From: Phragmites australis
Taxonomy: Eukaryota > Streptophyta > Magnoliopsida > Poales > Poaceae
Reading direction: 5' to 3'
Length of the DNA: 64,000 nt
Assembly: GCF_958298935.1 (NCBI RefSeq)
Contig: NC_084935.1
Location: 1,188,001-1,252,000, forward strand
The translations under genes were made by a program, and so were the position numbers. Positions within the stretch are counted from its first letter, which is position 1. Every line of letters starts with the position of its first letter. Positions 45,320 through 59,739 of this stretch are shown piece after piece. The notes under the pieces are model-generated. The model made no database searches, was not told the origin of the DNA, and worked only from the letters and a program-made list of their open reading frames with translations.

Positions 45320-47556
45320 ATTTGCAAAAATCGTAAAAAACGTCATGGGACGAGCGTACTATGTATAATATGCGTATACAATTTTAGTCAGATACGTCCA
45401 TGCAAGTACCGGTACTACATACGTCATGTTTACTGTTTATTGGGCTACTCAATTATATCATTTGTGAGCCAGAGAACATATATCTAACTATTGCTTGCGA
45501 GTACAGTTTAGATGTATTCGTCGTGTCCTATTCCTTGCAAGAGGAAAAAAAAAGATGTACTCATCACGTGATGCACGGAGTCGGCGACGGGAGATAGTAC
45601 CTCTACGATTTTTCCTTCAAGCTCACGGAACCGCACAAAGCTGTACGTGTACCATTGAAAATGGAACAGTGGGCGTACGTTACCAAAAGGCCTGCTGCTA
45701 GCGCACACGGACGAATGACGAGCGGAGTAGCGTGAATATACGTCTTATTTTTTTTAAATAGATAGTCTTTTACTATTTCTCATCCAACATATATAAAAGT
45801 ATTTAAACGGAAGTAAAAGAATTAGAGAGACAAAACAAAAAGACTAGTTATATGGTAACATGATTCTATGGATAGAATATGAATTATATGTTCCATTTAA
45901 GATGATTTCATATGTCTTTGTGTAAAAAACTCATAACTTTTAAAGAAATTAGATAAGATGGACACCGGATAAGATTATCCTTCAACATGATAGTCTAGTA
46001 GCAATGAAACTCAAAACTCATTCAAATACATGAGTATGTGAGTGTTTAAGCCACTAATATAAAAAAAACCATATAAAGGTGAAAAACTGCAGCTAAAAAA
46101 AATCATCGAGTAAAGAATCTCTCCAAATTGATGATTTATAGGCAAGGGTATTCAAGACCCATGAGTATATACTCGTATGTGAGTTTTTATGCCTCTAGCA
46201 ACAAGAAGAATGATCTCACGATGTGTTGAAATTTTAGCCTAAAAATCAAAACAAAAATCAAAATCAAAAGCCGAAAAACTTACAAACTTGTAAGAAAACC
46301 AATAGAGGGAAACTAAAAGTAGGGAAATTCAAACATATGCAAAAAACATAAACTTCATTACTCAAAGAGGTCAGTCCTATTTTAAATGGATTACAAAGAT
46401 TTATCTCTCAAAACTCTCGTCTATTACATAGGCTAAGAACTCATCATTCTCTCATCTAAACTATAACTCTAAGGCTCTTAAATGGGTGGCATAAGGGGGT
46501 TTAAGTAGCTAGTTTAAAGCCCTCTCTCGTCCGATCCATCTATTTATAGACCTAGGAAACTTGACACTTAAATTTTCTAACTTTTCTCCAAAATACCCCT
46601 CTTGTAGTGCACGTCTACCTACCACCGAGGGTATTTTGATTTATTTTCTTCTCCATTCATCGGACGGTCGCGACGCCTTCACGACTTAGCTTCGCCTCGA
46701 CGCAAGCTTCGTGATGGTGCCACATACTCCTCCAATCTTCCCACGATTTTGAGGCCAAACCGCGAAACCGCCTACATGCTTCTCAAAGTGTGACTCACCA
46801 CCTTACTTACACCTTAAGTAAGCGTTTCGATGTCGACGCATGTACTCTGTCATGCGATCCTGACCGCCGACAAGTTTTTTCCGCTCCCGCTCCCTCGGGC
46901 CATCTTGTCACTTGCACTGGTATCCTCTTTGCTTTACTTTGTCAACATGTCGTCTCTATCCGCCTTCAATGCTTTGCTTGACCTCCACGTGTTCAGCTAG
47001 GATCACTCTTGACTCCGCCCGGCCTCCTTGATTGTCTGGCACCAAGCATTCCGCTTGGCCCCGATCATCCCACCGTCGACCGCCAAGTTGCATCCATCAC
47101 CTGTATACCATGAGACAAGTAAACACATATCTCCAACTCCAATTCCAATTAATCCATAATCAATATGCTCAAATAAAATCTCAAATTATATCAAAACTTA
47201 TGCAAAACCAAAGATCATCAAACTAAATAAATGACAATATCAATCACTCATCAAAGAAAACCAAAAGACATTTCAACTTGGTTTCTCAGAGAGCCGTGGC
47301 ACAGGTAATTTTACTTAGCTCTCATATGCAGGCGCCCAATCAACGATTGTAGTATACTCCATCAACCTGTACGCATGCACGGGTTAGAAATATTTTCAAA
47401 AAATATATGGATAATAGTACTTTGTAAACTACCTATAATTTAGAAATTAGAGGTGATCGATGTGAATATATTGATCATATTTTCTTACTTTATTCCTTTG
47501 CTAAATCAGAGTCTTGCGCAAAGTTTTTTTTTTCCTTATGTTGATCATCCATGATA
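45320..47556. other. Intergenic DNA between LINE relic and MITE
   Basis: 45587-45660 is related to 41094-41170, as noted there. The rest is AT-rich; short frames at 46790-47226 show no known domain. Confidence 0.4.
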
Positions 47557-47817
47557 CTCTCTCTGTCCATCAATGTAAGGTATATTTTGATTGAAAATTT
47601 TGATTGAAAAAAATCAAAATTTGTATGTTTTGATCAACAATTAGTCACAATATATACCTGTATAGTATACAAAAGTTACATCAATAAATTCATATTTTAA
47701 GTGATTTAAGATGATGTTTAGATTGTAGCAATAGATTCGTAAGAGAAATTAAAGGTCAAATTTTACTTTTTGAAGACTTTCTTTTATCAAAATATGTCTT
47801 ACATTGATGGACGGAGT
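47557..47817. mobile_element. Stowaway-like MITE
   Basis: The left end ctctctctgtccatcaatgt and the right end acattgatggacggag are inverted repeats that extend inward (aaggtatattttgat against atcaaaatatgtctt). The termini fit the ctccctccgtcc consensus of Stowaway elements, with TA on the left side. No coding sequence. Confidence 0.75.
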
Positions 47818-48696
47818 CATGGAGGGAGAGACCTAAATTAATGTTTAGTTAAAAAACATATGGAACGTTGCATGACAACGACACTTTGTGTTAATTTTGT
47901 TATAAGGGTAGATGTCGATAAATTAGAAGCAATTATTTGGATTTTTTGTTATTTTTTTTATAGTAGCAGAGGTGTGTAATTTAGAAGTAAGTATTGTGGT
48001 ACTTTGGATTATTATTTTATAATGACATATATGGATAATTTAGAAGTATGTATCGGTGTACTTCGGGTTAATGGAATTCCTATTCCATTTTTAAAAAGTT
48101 CCATGTAGCACTAGTACACGCACGTATATACTGATTATTGGCCTGCCTAATTATATCATGCAGCTGTAGATTTGATCCACTCATCACATGAAGATAATAC
48201 CACTATGATATTTCAATGTTTGGAGGTACTATTGCGATTTTCAAGTTTGGAGCCACACAGTGCAGTGCAATACGGTCATGAAAAAAGACCAACGTGCCAT
48301 GGAAAGAGGTCAAGAAACTACAGTGGAATTGAAATGCATGTGCACGGATGGAAGATCCGAAGAAGTGAGGCATGATTACTGACGAAGTCTCGTGATAGGA
48401 ATGCTTCGTGCTTTGGAGCAGAGCACTGGTGAGATGAAAGTGAGTTCTGTCAACCACCGGGAGTAGTTGGCGACGAAACTCTGACCGTGGGCCATTTAGG
48501 CCCGCGAAAAATCAGTGAAAATACACGGAGACGTGGAACCGTGCACAACATCATCCCACAAATTTTCACAGTCAAATACGATCCACTCAGGGAGAAATCA
48601 AAAGGTGAAATCAAGATTCAGCTGTGCGTGTGCGTGCACTGCTCGTTGCTTCGGTGACGACGCGATCCGCTCGATCAAACTAGGCTGTCTGATCGG
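47818..48696. other. 3' flank of the second phylloplanin-like gene
   Basis: No gene seen. Part of 48100-48270 resembles 45370-45650 in short blocks (aattatatcat, actcatcac, agccacacag/aaccgcac), in line with old duplication. Confidence 0.35.
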
Positions 48697-49295
48697 CTAA
48701 TCGAGCGGCGGCGCGACGTAGGAGAATCCCCGCGGGAAGAAGACCATGCTGACGAGGAGCCGCAGGCCGGACTGGAGCGTCCCGGTCGCCGGGAGCGTCG
48801 CGTTGCAGGAGGCCAGCGGGGTGGCCACCACCAGGTCGCAGCCGCTGGCCACGCTCGCCAGCGTCGCCGTCGTGTTCACCGCCATACGAAACCACCCTTT
48901 GCCGTCCGTCGTCGCGTTCGCCGCCACGGCGGCGCCGTCCGTGCACCGCAGCTGCACCAGCGCGCCTGCATGCCGTGCCATGGTACGCACAGAGAGCAGT
49001 CAGTAATTAAAGTAGATCGGGTTAGGGTGACCCACTCAGAAAGCATGTACTAATCTCGAAGCAAAGGAGCGGATGGAACAGTGCGCGCGCGGCCGTGGAG
49101 ATTGAGGCGCAGCTCACTTGGGAATCCGGGCGCGGAGCCCGTTCTCATCGTGGTGCCGTTGTTGCAGGGTACGAAGCCCATGACGACGACGTCCGCTTGG
49201 ATGCGCGGCGGCTGCGGAGGCTGCGCGCCAGATGCGAACACGCCCGCTACCGCGATGCCGACCACGAGCAGGAGGATGTTGGACGCCATCGCCAT
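48697..49295 (-). CDS. Phylloplanin-like secreted protein
   Basis: Exons 49295-49118 and 48965-48697 (phase 1 intron, gt-ag) give 148 residues, the usual size of phylloplanins. Residues 1-24 are a signal peptide (NILLLVVGIAVAGVFASG). The mature part has VVVMGFVPCNNG, then across the splice FPSALVQLRC, GWFRMAVN, GCDLVVATPLASCNATLP, and a C-terminal FFPRGFSYVAP. Tobacco phylloplanin shares the features PNASVQLRC, NCNLVVATPLSTCNATL and a hydrophobic C-terminal TGF block, from my memory of the family. It was described as a secreted leaf-surface protein that inhibits oomycete spores. A TATA-like catataag lies at 49411-49418, 115 bp upstream. A second in-frame ATG (49289) could also start the protein. 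Confidence 0.82.
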
Positions 49296-49410
49296 GGTTG
49301 GAAGTTGGAACAGGGGTGGTGCGCTGCACGTAATCGAGTGTGTATCCTGTCGTTCCAGGCGAACCTAACTTGATTCGAGTTATCGGTTCTTGAGTTGTGT
49401 GTGCGCGTGC

Positions 49411-49419
49411 TTATATGAT
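49411..49419 (-). promoter_or_regulatory. TATA-like box of the second phylloplanin-like gene
   Basis: Minus strand reads tcatataag, about 115 bp before the ATG at 49295. Confidence 0.45.
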
Positions 49420-49579
49420 ATCTTGAAGGAAGAATGTGATTTGATCTCTTGATTTCTATATATATATTTTTCTAAAATACGTATGAGAGCTGCGCATCTT
49501 TAAATTAAAATGGAAGAAACAAAGTAGCGTACATAGCGACCTTAGTCAGATCTAAGATCAAGAATATGATTAGTGGAAT

Positions 49580-51354
49580 TTACAAAATGAAAGGAACAAC
49601 CAAACGAAAGGCAAAGACGCGGATTAGGTAACGGAGCTGACGACCTGCAACCGATCCATCAGAATGGTGAGATTTCTCGCCCTGGCGTCGCACCATTGCT
49701 TGATGTCGTCCCGGATTAGAGCCTCTAGAGACACGGTGGTTCTTGAAGATGACAGGGTTTCGCGACAACCATATCCTTTGACATATGAGAAGTATCAGGG
49801 AATCGAGACCTTTTCTGAATCCGCTGTCCACCTTCCCTCGGAGCTCTGTCCACAAATTCACGAGTGTCATGTCCGTTTGTGGTGCCTGAACGCCCAGCAG
49901 TTCACGAGTGTCATGTCCGTTTGTGGTGCCTGAACGCCCAGCAATCAGCACCACGCCTGCCACGCAAAACTGTAGTGCAGTAGAAGGTGCTCAGTGGTTT
50001 CCGGGTTTTGTAAGCAAAGAGTGCATAAGTCATTAGCTTGGAGTCCATGCTTTCGTCTACGAGCCATTGTCCATAATCTGTCGTGAAGCACCAGCCATCC
50101 AAAAACACTTGACTTTAACAGATGGCCATGTCCTCCGTATCAGACCGGCCCAGTCGAAACGAATGCAGCCTTCAAACATAAGATGATATGCTGATCACGC
50201 AGAGTATTGACCGGAAGAGGACCATTTCCAAAGAACATGATCTTCCCCGGCGCTTAGAAAGATAGTGTCAAGATGACTCCAAAGCTGCAAGTATTGGCAT
50301 AAGGCCGTTGTGGTTAAAGGACCAATAATGTCCCGAATCCATTTTCTGTCAACCAGAGCGTCATGCACCGTTCTGCTCCTGACGACCGATGGTGCAACAC
50401 AACCGAAGAGGTCTGGGGCTGAGTATCGGATGGAACAACCCTCCAACTAGGTATCCGTCCAAAATAACGTAGACCTACCATTGCTGACCTCAAAAATGGT
50501 GGAAGCAACAAAAAGATCAACCACTTCTTTCTCATGGCATATCGGAAGAGCGGCCCATGGTTTAGAAGGTTGACAACGCTGCCACCAGAGCCAACGTAGG
50601 CGTAGAGCCACACCTGCAAGCCGAAGGTCCTGAATTCCAAGACAGCCAAATTCGATCCGTCGGCACATCAAAGGCCAACCAAGAGAATTGCGACATCCAG
50701 ACATGGTTTTGTCGCCAGCCCAAAGGAAGGCCTTCCTCATTTTGTCGATCTCCTTGATCAACCAAGGCGGCACTTTGATGGCGATGAGCAAATGTATCGG
50801 GGTCGAAGAAAGCACCGACTTGACTAGAGTGGCTCTTCCTGGTTTGGAAATTTGCTTTGCTTGCCACAGAGGTAGTTTGGATGCAACTTTGTCTAGCATC
50901 GGTTGAAGGTGGTTCTTGCGGAGCCAACCAGTAGTAAGAGGAACTCCGAGATATTGGATCAGGAACGATGACAGTCCATAGGGAAGATACTCCTGGACAA
51001 CAACAATGTCATTTTCATAACAATTGATCGGAATAGCCGCACATTTGAGAAGATTTGTTTTGAGGCCAATTGCCGCTCCACAGAACGAAATAATTGCCAG
51101 GTGCCCTTGAATGTCTTGAGGGGTTGGCAACAGGAACAGGACAACATTGTCCGCGTAGAGCGAGCAATTGTGTAGAATCGAGCAAAGTATCAATGACGCC
51201 AACTCCATCAGCCTTGGAGAGGATACAGGCGAGGATATCCATAACTAGCACAAAGAGGAATGGGGAGAGCGAGTCCCCCTGATGCAAGCCTCTGGCGTGG
51301 TAAAGAGTCGGCCCTGTAACACCGCTGAGGAGTATAGGCCGATGATCCATTAGA
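49580..51354 (-). pseudogene. L1-type LINE relic, 5'-truncated
   Basis: Reverse transcriptase remains on the minus strand: HARGLHQGDSLSPFLFVLVM near 51290-51230, then CSLYADNVVLFLLP (the YADD box with Asn for the second Asp) near 51150. The long frame 51208-50447 carries GLKTNLLKCA, YLGVPLTTG, ISKPGRATLVKSVLSSTPIH, and LLKEIDKMRKAFLWAG-like residues. Frames 50446-49580 hold the RT-associated zinc-binding region and IICQRIWLSRN-like C-terminus, with several shifts. It begins abruptly at about 51354, where the tandem 534 bp repeat starts. Confidence 0.78.
49857..49943. repeat. 44 bp tandem duplication inside the LINE relic
   Basis: Two perfect consecutive units (each starting ttcacgagtgtcatgtccgt and ending cgcccagca) lie at 49857-49900 and 49901-49943. 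Confidence 0.85.
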
Positions 51355-52608
<1,254 letters not shown>

Positions 52609-53694
52609 GAGAGTGAAATGATGAAGGGCGCATGGCACACTGAGCTTCCAAGAGTGGCATTTCACTTTGTTGCATTGGCTTTTATTTTTTCTTCTATTTG
52701 TTGGCTTTTAGCACCCGAGTGGGCTTTAGCGAGTCCGCTTTCAAAAAGAAAAAAAGAAAGAAAGATTAAATCACTTTTGTTCGGAAAAGTATTCTCAGTG
52801 TCAGCTAAAGGTTAACTCACTTTGTTGGTGCCTAAACCACTAGTGGGTGACTCTTATCTCAGAAGATTCTTAGGCCAGCAGACAACAATCATCTTACGTG
52901 TTTATTTCTCAACATCATTAAAACATTTTGTTTTTCTATGGAAGATAAGAACGTCCAAATTAGAGGATAGGTACGTAGGAGATTCAATTTCGATAAAATG
53001 GTGCGGTCCGTCTTAGTGAAATACGTGCATTGCGCGTCATCGAAAAGATAAAATGTTGCGAGCAGAGACGCAGAGGCAATACTAGTTTCTGGTCAGAAAA
53101 AACAATGTAGTCCAATGGTGTGACCCCAACCCAAATGAAACAAAAAAACTGCACACATACTTCTTTCCCGACAGCAGGAGGCCAATAAACTGCTTCAGAT
53201 TGCTGACAAACAGCCATATTTCGGCTCTCGTCCCAACCAGAGATTTCAATTTCATTTTATAATTTTTTTCATTCACTAGCGAAAAAAGCGAAATTCATAA
53301 AAAAAAATTTGGTTATATTTCATCATCCGCTATGTGGGTCTCACATGTTAATAAAGTAAAATTTCGAAATTAGATATTTCGTTCTCCTTTAAAATTCCTA
53401 AAATTTTGTCGAAATTTCGGCAAAATTTTAATCCCTAGTCCCAACAATTCAGACTGGTTTTACTTCACTGCAATTGACATAGCATTTATGTCTAGACACA
53501 TTTGCGGAGTATAGAATACCATACATCCCAGTTTGCCATTTCCATATCATCATGGTCTGCTGCATGCCATGAACCTTCAACATACAAATATCACCACCTC
53601 TAGAGTACCACACAGTACATCCCATTTCAAGACTGACATAGATAGACGAGGAAATATCAGATCACCATGCTGCAGCTGCAGGGGGGCATCTACG
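52609..53694. other. Intergenic DNA
   Basis: 52609-52770 contains phrases (ttggcttttagcacccgagt, ggctttagcgagtccg) of transposon character. No gene; AT-rich from 53220 on. Confidence 0.35.
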
Positions 53695-54221
53695 CTAATT
53701 TCGTCGGGCGTGGAAGGAGAAGCCCGCGGGGAAGAGGTGGAAGATGCCGCCGAGCAGCCGGGTGAGCGGGCCCTGCAGGTAGGAGACGAGGCTCCCCACG
53801 CCCGTGAGGTCGGCGTTGCACTTGATGAGCGGCGTGTCCACCACCAGCGTGCACCCGCCGATGAAAGCCGCCAGCGCGTTCGTCAGGTCCGCCTCCATCG
53901 AGAAGGATCCGTTGCTGTTCGTCGTCGCCCCCGCCACCATCTTGCCCATGCACCTCAGCTCCACGTCCGCGTCTGCACGCGTAACACACGTGGCAACAGA
54001 TGAACATAACTTGCCGTGAGACTGTCCGACTAGCTCGTGTGTTGCTTCAGGTGTCGGCACTTACTCGGGAACGCTGGGGAGGTGGCGATGTCGATGAGGC
54101 TGCCGGTGTTGCAGGGCACGACGCCGGTGATGACGAGCCGGCCGAGCTTCGCCTCCGCGGTGCCGAGCACGCACGCCGCCAAGACCACGGCGGCCGCGAG
54201 AAGGATGGCCTTCGATGCCAT
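53695..54221 (-). CDS. Phylloplanin-like secreted protein
   Basis: Exons 54221-54065 and 53972-53695 (phase 1 intron, gt-ag) give 144 residues. Residues 1-24 are a signal peptide (ILLAAAVVLAACVLGTAEA). The mature part shows LVITGVVPCNTGS, FPNADVELRCMGK across the splice junction, TNSNGSFSMEADL, GGCTLVVDTPLIKCNADL and the C-terminal block FHLFPAGFSFHA. Intron position and phase equal those of 48697-49295, and the two proteins align along their full length, so they are tandem paralogues. Predicted to be secreted to the cell surface, possibly as a defence protein (inference from the family). Confidence 0.82.
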
Positions 54222-54295
54222 TTATCGCAGCGCAGCCTGCCGATAGCTTTGATGTAACTTTGCTCGCCTTTAGCCTTGCTAGTTTAAGGAAGGCA

Positions 54296-54305
54296 TATTT
54301 ATAGA
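54296..54305 (-). promoter_or_regulatory. TATA box of the third phylloplanin-like gene
   Basis: Minus strand reads ctataaatat, about 80 bp before the ATG at 54221. Confidence 0.65.
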
Positions 54306-57300
54306 CTCGGAAAGTGAAAGTAGTACCGATTTCACTCTAGTAAACTTCACTGATTACCCCTTTTACTCGCATCTGTTTTGACCTCGCTCGGTGGTTGAAG
54401 AGGAGCTATCAGATGTGCACAGCACAAAATACAACCATAATGATGAGTAACTTTGGGATAAATTCGTTATGCTTTTATGAAACAGACATGGAGGCTTTGT
54501 GTCTGAGGTTGCCAAAGCAGAGGTTAGTGCGAGGCTCGCGGGCTCAGTGCTCGTGGAACTGAGAAACATAGAGAAACAAAAGGATCTAGATACAGCGCAA
54601 ATTGATATGGAGCGATGAGCCATGTCGGCAGTTGTTTTTCCGACCAAGACCAGTTACAGCTAACTAGTCGATCTAGGCATGGATTCTGCAATAAGAAAAC
54701 GGCTATTAGTTGGCATGTTCAGACTGAGCTGATATTGGCATTTTGTTCCCACAAGCATGCATCTGAGTCAAGGTAAGTCAAGCCAATTAAGCTGTCATGG
54801 ATCAGACCAAAAACAAACAAGTGCTCCACTTGGGGTCTCCACTGGCACTTTGTGTGTCACTAGCGATCTCGTGACTTGCTCTTCCCTGAATAATAGTGTC
54901 GCACCTCCTTGATACACCTGAATACCTCTCTCTGCCCAGGAACGGGTCCTTTCCTGTGTAGATCGAGCATCTCACTCTCGAGTCCAGTTCCTGTCGGAGC
55001 ATCGTATTCGTTAGTGAACAGGAGGTTTTCACTTTTGAGGCGTGCCCGGGCCGTCTCGTGATGCGTGTGGGGCGCTTTTGCCAACACGATCATTTCAGTG
55101 GCCGAGGGGCGCATCACTGCATCAGCATACGGTCATCGCCGACCTGTGTGTTTTTTGAGACCCTTTCAGAGCCGGGAGCCGGCGAGCTGGCTAAGTTTCT
55201 CAGCTCAGCACACTACCTAAGCTTGGTCTCTTCTGTGTCGTCCACTTTTTTTTTTTTTTGAGAACTCATATATATTAAAACATTAGAAACAGAGTACAAA
55301 GTTCAGGGAATAAGATCCCGACAAGAGGACTGTAGCACCACAGCTACCGTAAGCAGTTCTAGCAAAACACGATAAGGATAGGGATGGTAATGGACACAAC
55401 TTAATCATGTGTCAACGGGTAAAAACTCTAATAATTATGGATTTGCAATGTATTCTTTATTCATAGGTCTGGATAAACTTAACGGTAGAGAGAAACAGGT
55501 ATAAAATAGTAGTACATGTGCCCACTTCGTAAATGTATGTTCCAAGCATTTGACATATGAGCACAAATTATTTGATGGTATATAAACTAGCACTTGCATC
55601 AGTCGCTCTCGTCCTCCCCACCTCGCATACGAGTGTACCTGTTGTCATCCCTAATCCGGACAGACTCTAGCTAAATTCTATGAAGCGGTGCTACAGATAC
55701 ATCATCGTGCAAAACTACTTGGATAGCCGTTACTTGTTCTTAAGGTGAATCTCAAAACGGTGATGAGATTCATTCAATACTAATCATATATGCCAAGTAA
55801 TAAACATATAAGATAATATCTTATTTAAGTAAGATCTACATTAAAGATAAATAACTGTTATCTAAATCAATGGCGAAGCTAGAGCGAAATAGATAGGGTA
55901 CAGGATCTCAACCATGCACAGCTTTACGCTCGACATCAGCCTGTACGGCCTGCTGTGGGTGCAGTAGTTTGAGCTGTGAGGTAAGATAGAAGTAAATTTT
56001 TGAGAATTATCATTGATTTTTGATTTTTGTGTGGATGCATCCACACTCCTGCTCTGCATGTACCTTCGCCCCTGATCTAAATGATGATACACCAAGATAC
56101 ATCTTCAGCACCGTCATATATAGAATTTATATCCCTAGCTACCCGCTACAGTTTGCTTTTCCTCTGCTTTTGTATGCCCGGCTGGCTCATGGGCTTTTCT
56201 TGAGGAAAACCTGAATGGCCAGTTGAAGAAAAACCTGAATGGGCGATAGTATACTGCAGTAAGTTAAGCCCAATGGGCGTTGCAACGCGACAATGTAGAG
56301 GGCCGGGTTTGAGTTCACAGCCCAGAGTTACCCAACCTCAATAGAGCGAAGAAGCAAATGTTCCATGATAAACGAAGTAGCCGGCTGGCCCTATTCGTTT
56401 TAGACAATACCGATATGCAATTGTTTAGTTCCAAAACACATGCCGGCAACTGCCTCTCTAGTATCTGGGCCTCCCTCTCTGTCTAACCATGCCGAGGGCT
56501 TTTGGAACCTATGATTGAAAAAAGATAAAAAAAAAATAGACAAAAAAAAACATATAGGAATATGATAGGGTGGTGGGTAGAAAACAGAGAATTGAAAAAA
56601 AAAGAAATTTTTCTAAAGTTGATGTTTGGATGATCGTGGGAAAAACTCAATAATCTGTCTCGATCCTACGAGCCGAGAAGAGAAAAAAATGCTTTGTGTG
56701 GATTCTTCTTTCCTGTACTTTTCCTATAAAATCGAGCACAAAAGAAAATTTCATATATTATTCCTCTACCTCCATTCATGTGAACCAAACAGATGAATAG
56801 TAAGCGCAAAGGAAAATTTCCTATTTTATGGGTTTCCTACTTTTTTCTACATTCTACAAATCAAAGGGGCTCGGAGTGGTGGATTTCCAGCGTCTCACTA
56901 ACAAGGTCGCTTTCTCCACATGTATCGCAGTGGATATGCGGCTGTTTGCTGCGGCCATAACCATCGCGCTGGCAGATAGAACGACAACATCCTTTTGGCA
57001 CACAGCCTGATGGACCGATGTATTTTTGGATTTTTCTTCCTACTCTATCAATACAATCTGGCAGAGCTCCGGCCGATCGTTCAAAAAAAGTTGTTTAGTT
57101 CCAAATCCCTAATCTTGCAGAATCTTGAGGGGAAGCCGAACGAAACACACGAGAACTTGTTCTGATAGACGAGACCCATAGTAACTCCAGAATTAAAAAA
57201 AAGAAAGAAGAAGATGTGATGTTGCACCTTGCTCCATGAACAAAAGAGAAAAATTGTCTACAAATATAGTTATAGGTTCGACTAAGAAATATTTTTTTCG

Positions 57301-58769
57301 GCTGGTGGCTAAGAAATTGTTTAATCCATCGTGCCAATACTCAATACTTACCTATCACACATGGTAACTTGTCCACAAGATCCGATAAACTGATTTGATG
57401 GCGGTAGGTTTCTCCATGGCTGGCGTCGTGTAAACGGTCATAAATTCCGGAGATCAGATCAAATCAAATCACCAAATGGGACATGGAATTCGATCCTACC
57501 AGTTCTTGGTTTCCACTCTCGCCATCCATCCATCCATCCATCCGTCAATCCGCACGTCCATCGACCACCTCCTTCAAATCTTTGCGTGTGCATCTGGTGA
57601 AATCCACAAGGGTTTCAGCGCGGCCTGGCCCTGGCTAATGGCGACGCCGCGCCCGAGAAAAGAGCTGACCCGCTCGGCTCCGATGGTTCTTCACTTCTTC
57701 CGCGGCGGCGAACGCTGTAGCCTCCAAGGAGATCGACATGGCAGCATGCTTATGATGCATGGCCTGCAGTACTCTGCTTACACCTGGACACCGACGCATC
57801 AACAAACAAGTAGGAGCTGTCTTCATGAGTCGTGGTCATCTATAGTTGTGTTCTTGGTCTCTTTCGAGAGGCATCTTGGAGTTGTTAATGGATTGTCTGT
57901 CCCTAATCAACTGACTAAGAGTAGCCAGCAACTATTCGAGTCCGAGTGCAGGTCTTGACAGGGCAGATGTTAACCGTACTTGGACGACGAGGAGTCGCCT
58001 GTGCCTCTGAATCCAGGCCAGCCATCGGTGTCAGCCATGAATGAACATTACAGTACGAGCTTTGCTCTTAAGCTACGTCGAAAAAACAGAAAATCAACTG
58101 TAATCAATGTAACCGCACATTAACCGGGAAGAGCATGATGGCTACTCACTGTCATCAGAGGCGTGTTCCGAGCACTGTTGTGTTGCTGGTTTTCAAAGGA
58201 TCCACACGCATGGCCTGCAAACTGGCCATGCAACACCCACGACGAACTCACCATTTATTGCAGCGAGATTCCTGCAATTTGGCAGGCAAACTGACCACGA
58301 ACAGCGCAGGGAGTTGAGTGACACACTGTCCACGTATCCAACCAGGGGCTATTGTATATTGCGTGTCAGGTGCGAAGGGATTTGAGATTGAGAGAGAGAG
58401 GTCGCCTTCTTCTCTCTGTCTCTCAATCGCATAAGTGGCCCGACATGGTTGCAGTGAAGCAAAGCTACAAGGATCCAGGGAAGCAAAGCTTGACAGGCTC
58501 GCTGGCGCCAGCCTTGCCATTTCCGTGCTGAAAAATGCAAGTCACACCGGGGTGTGCACACATAGGTTATCTAAGCTATTGCCTCCGCTTTGAGATTTGG
58601 ACAGCTAGAAAATGTCCTCAGCACTCCTCTTTTGGCTGCCGAGGGTAAAAGAGTATTTTGTCATGCTAGTGCTTGCGCCCACCCGCCATCGCCCGTGCTA
58701 TGCTACCTTGCCCAAGGCTCCGCACCGTCCCCCCGACTGTGTTCCGCGACCTCCGACGAGTCCTCCTGT
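54306..58769. other. Intergenic DNA, no gene supported
   Basis: Open frames of 60-160 codons occur (for example plus 57476-57958 with a catc microsatellite at 57524-57545), but none shows a domain or splice structure. A 12-base T run lies at 55248-55259. Short A-rich relics around 56520-56600 may be transposon DNA. Confidence 0.35.
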
Positions 58770-58990
58770 GCTCCACTCGTGACAACAAAGAGCGGGGATG
58801 CGTGACAAAGGTTGACGTTGTGGGTAGTGGTGCTGTTGATGAGGAGAAGGTCTGGTAGCATGGACGGGGAGAGGCGGCTGGCTAAGATCTTGAGCAGCAT
58901 GGACTTGTCGACGCTGGTGGGACCGACAATGGTGAGGAGCTTGCTAGGGCACACACGACAGGTGATGTTCCGGAGCCACAGTGTCGTTGG
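58770..58990 (-). pseudogene. ABCG-type ABC transporter fragment
   Basis: On the minus strand one frame reads LRNITCRVCPSKLLTIVGPT, then SVDKSMLLKILASRLSPS and PDLLL. This matches the start of an ABCG nucleotide-binding domain (LRNVTCRARPGE, IVGPSGAGKS), but the Walker A loop is altered (GPTSVDKS) and the frame has no ATG and no continuation. It is probably a captured or decayed piece. Confidence 0.5.
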
Positions 58991-59159
58991 GCAAGGCCAT
59001 GGAGGCCATGAGCCTCGAGCAGCTCACGAAGCTCACCGCCATCGACCCAAGCGCACCAAGAGTCCGACCCATCGTCCCAACCCCCACTCTCGTTACCACA
59101 CATCGGCATCTCCTCTAGCTCAGCCTCCGTCTCCAGCCCTGAAATAAATCTTTAAATAA

Positions 59160-59640
59160 ACTGTAAAAATGACTATTCCACCGGAACAAACACATAAAAA
59201 TTGAAACATTTACTTATAAAAAACTGAAAAGTACGATCATCCCACCAAAACACATAATAAACAGAAACATTTAAAAACCGAAAAGTGAAAGTATAGCCAT
59301 CTCACACGAACAAATACATAAAAAATCGGAACACTTACCATATTCTACTCGAATATAATTGTACTGATATGTGCATTTACAAATCTATTATTTTTGCTTG
59401 ATTTGTTTCAAAATTAGTGAACGAAATATACGGACGGTCCAAATAATCAGTGTCTGCACACATCATTCCAGAAGTTTCCCTTCCTTCCCGTGCTTCTACT
59501 AATATGATTTCGGACGGGAACCCTACAGCTATAGCATCACCCGCTGCATCCTTTTCTCTCCGAGCCGATCGAGCTCCTTCTACCTCTCCAAAGCAGACTG
59601 ATTACTACCTACTCCAGCACTCGACACCACCATCTCTCTC
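59160..59640. other. Upstream region of MIR164
   Basis: AT-rich until about 59450 with repeated acataaaaa-tga-aca phrases (59190, 59255, 59315), then a pyrimidine-rich proximal promoter (tctctctctctcgctctccg at 59632-59651). Confidence 0.4.
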
Positions 59641-59664
59641 TCTCGCTCTCCGCGCTTGCCTGGT

Positions 59665-59673
59665 GTATAAAAA
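59665..59673 (+). promoter_or_regulatory. TATA box of the MIR164 gene
   Basis: tataaaaag, 83 bp before the mature miRNA, in line with a short 5' leader on the primary transcript. Confidence 0.65.
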
Positions 59674-59739
59674 GGTCTGGTGGGCTTCTTCCTCCTCACC
59701 ATTCCGAGGAGGTAGGGAGGAGACGAGATCAGTGAGAAG

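Noticed and set aside
57476..57958. 160-codon frame as a gene
   Set aside because: It starts in a microsatellite, has mixed composition and resembles no family known to me.
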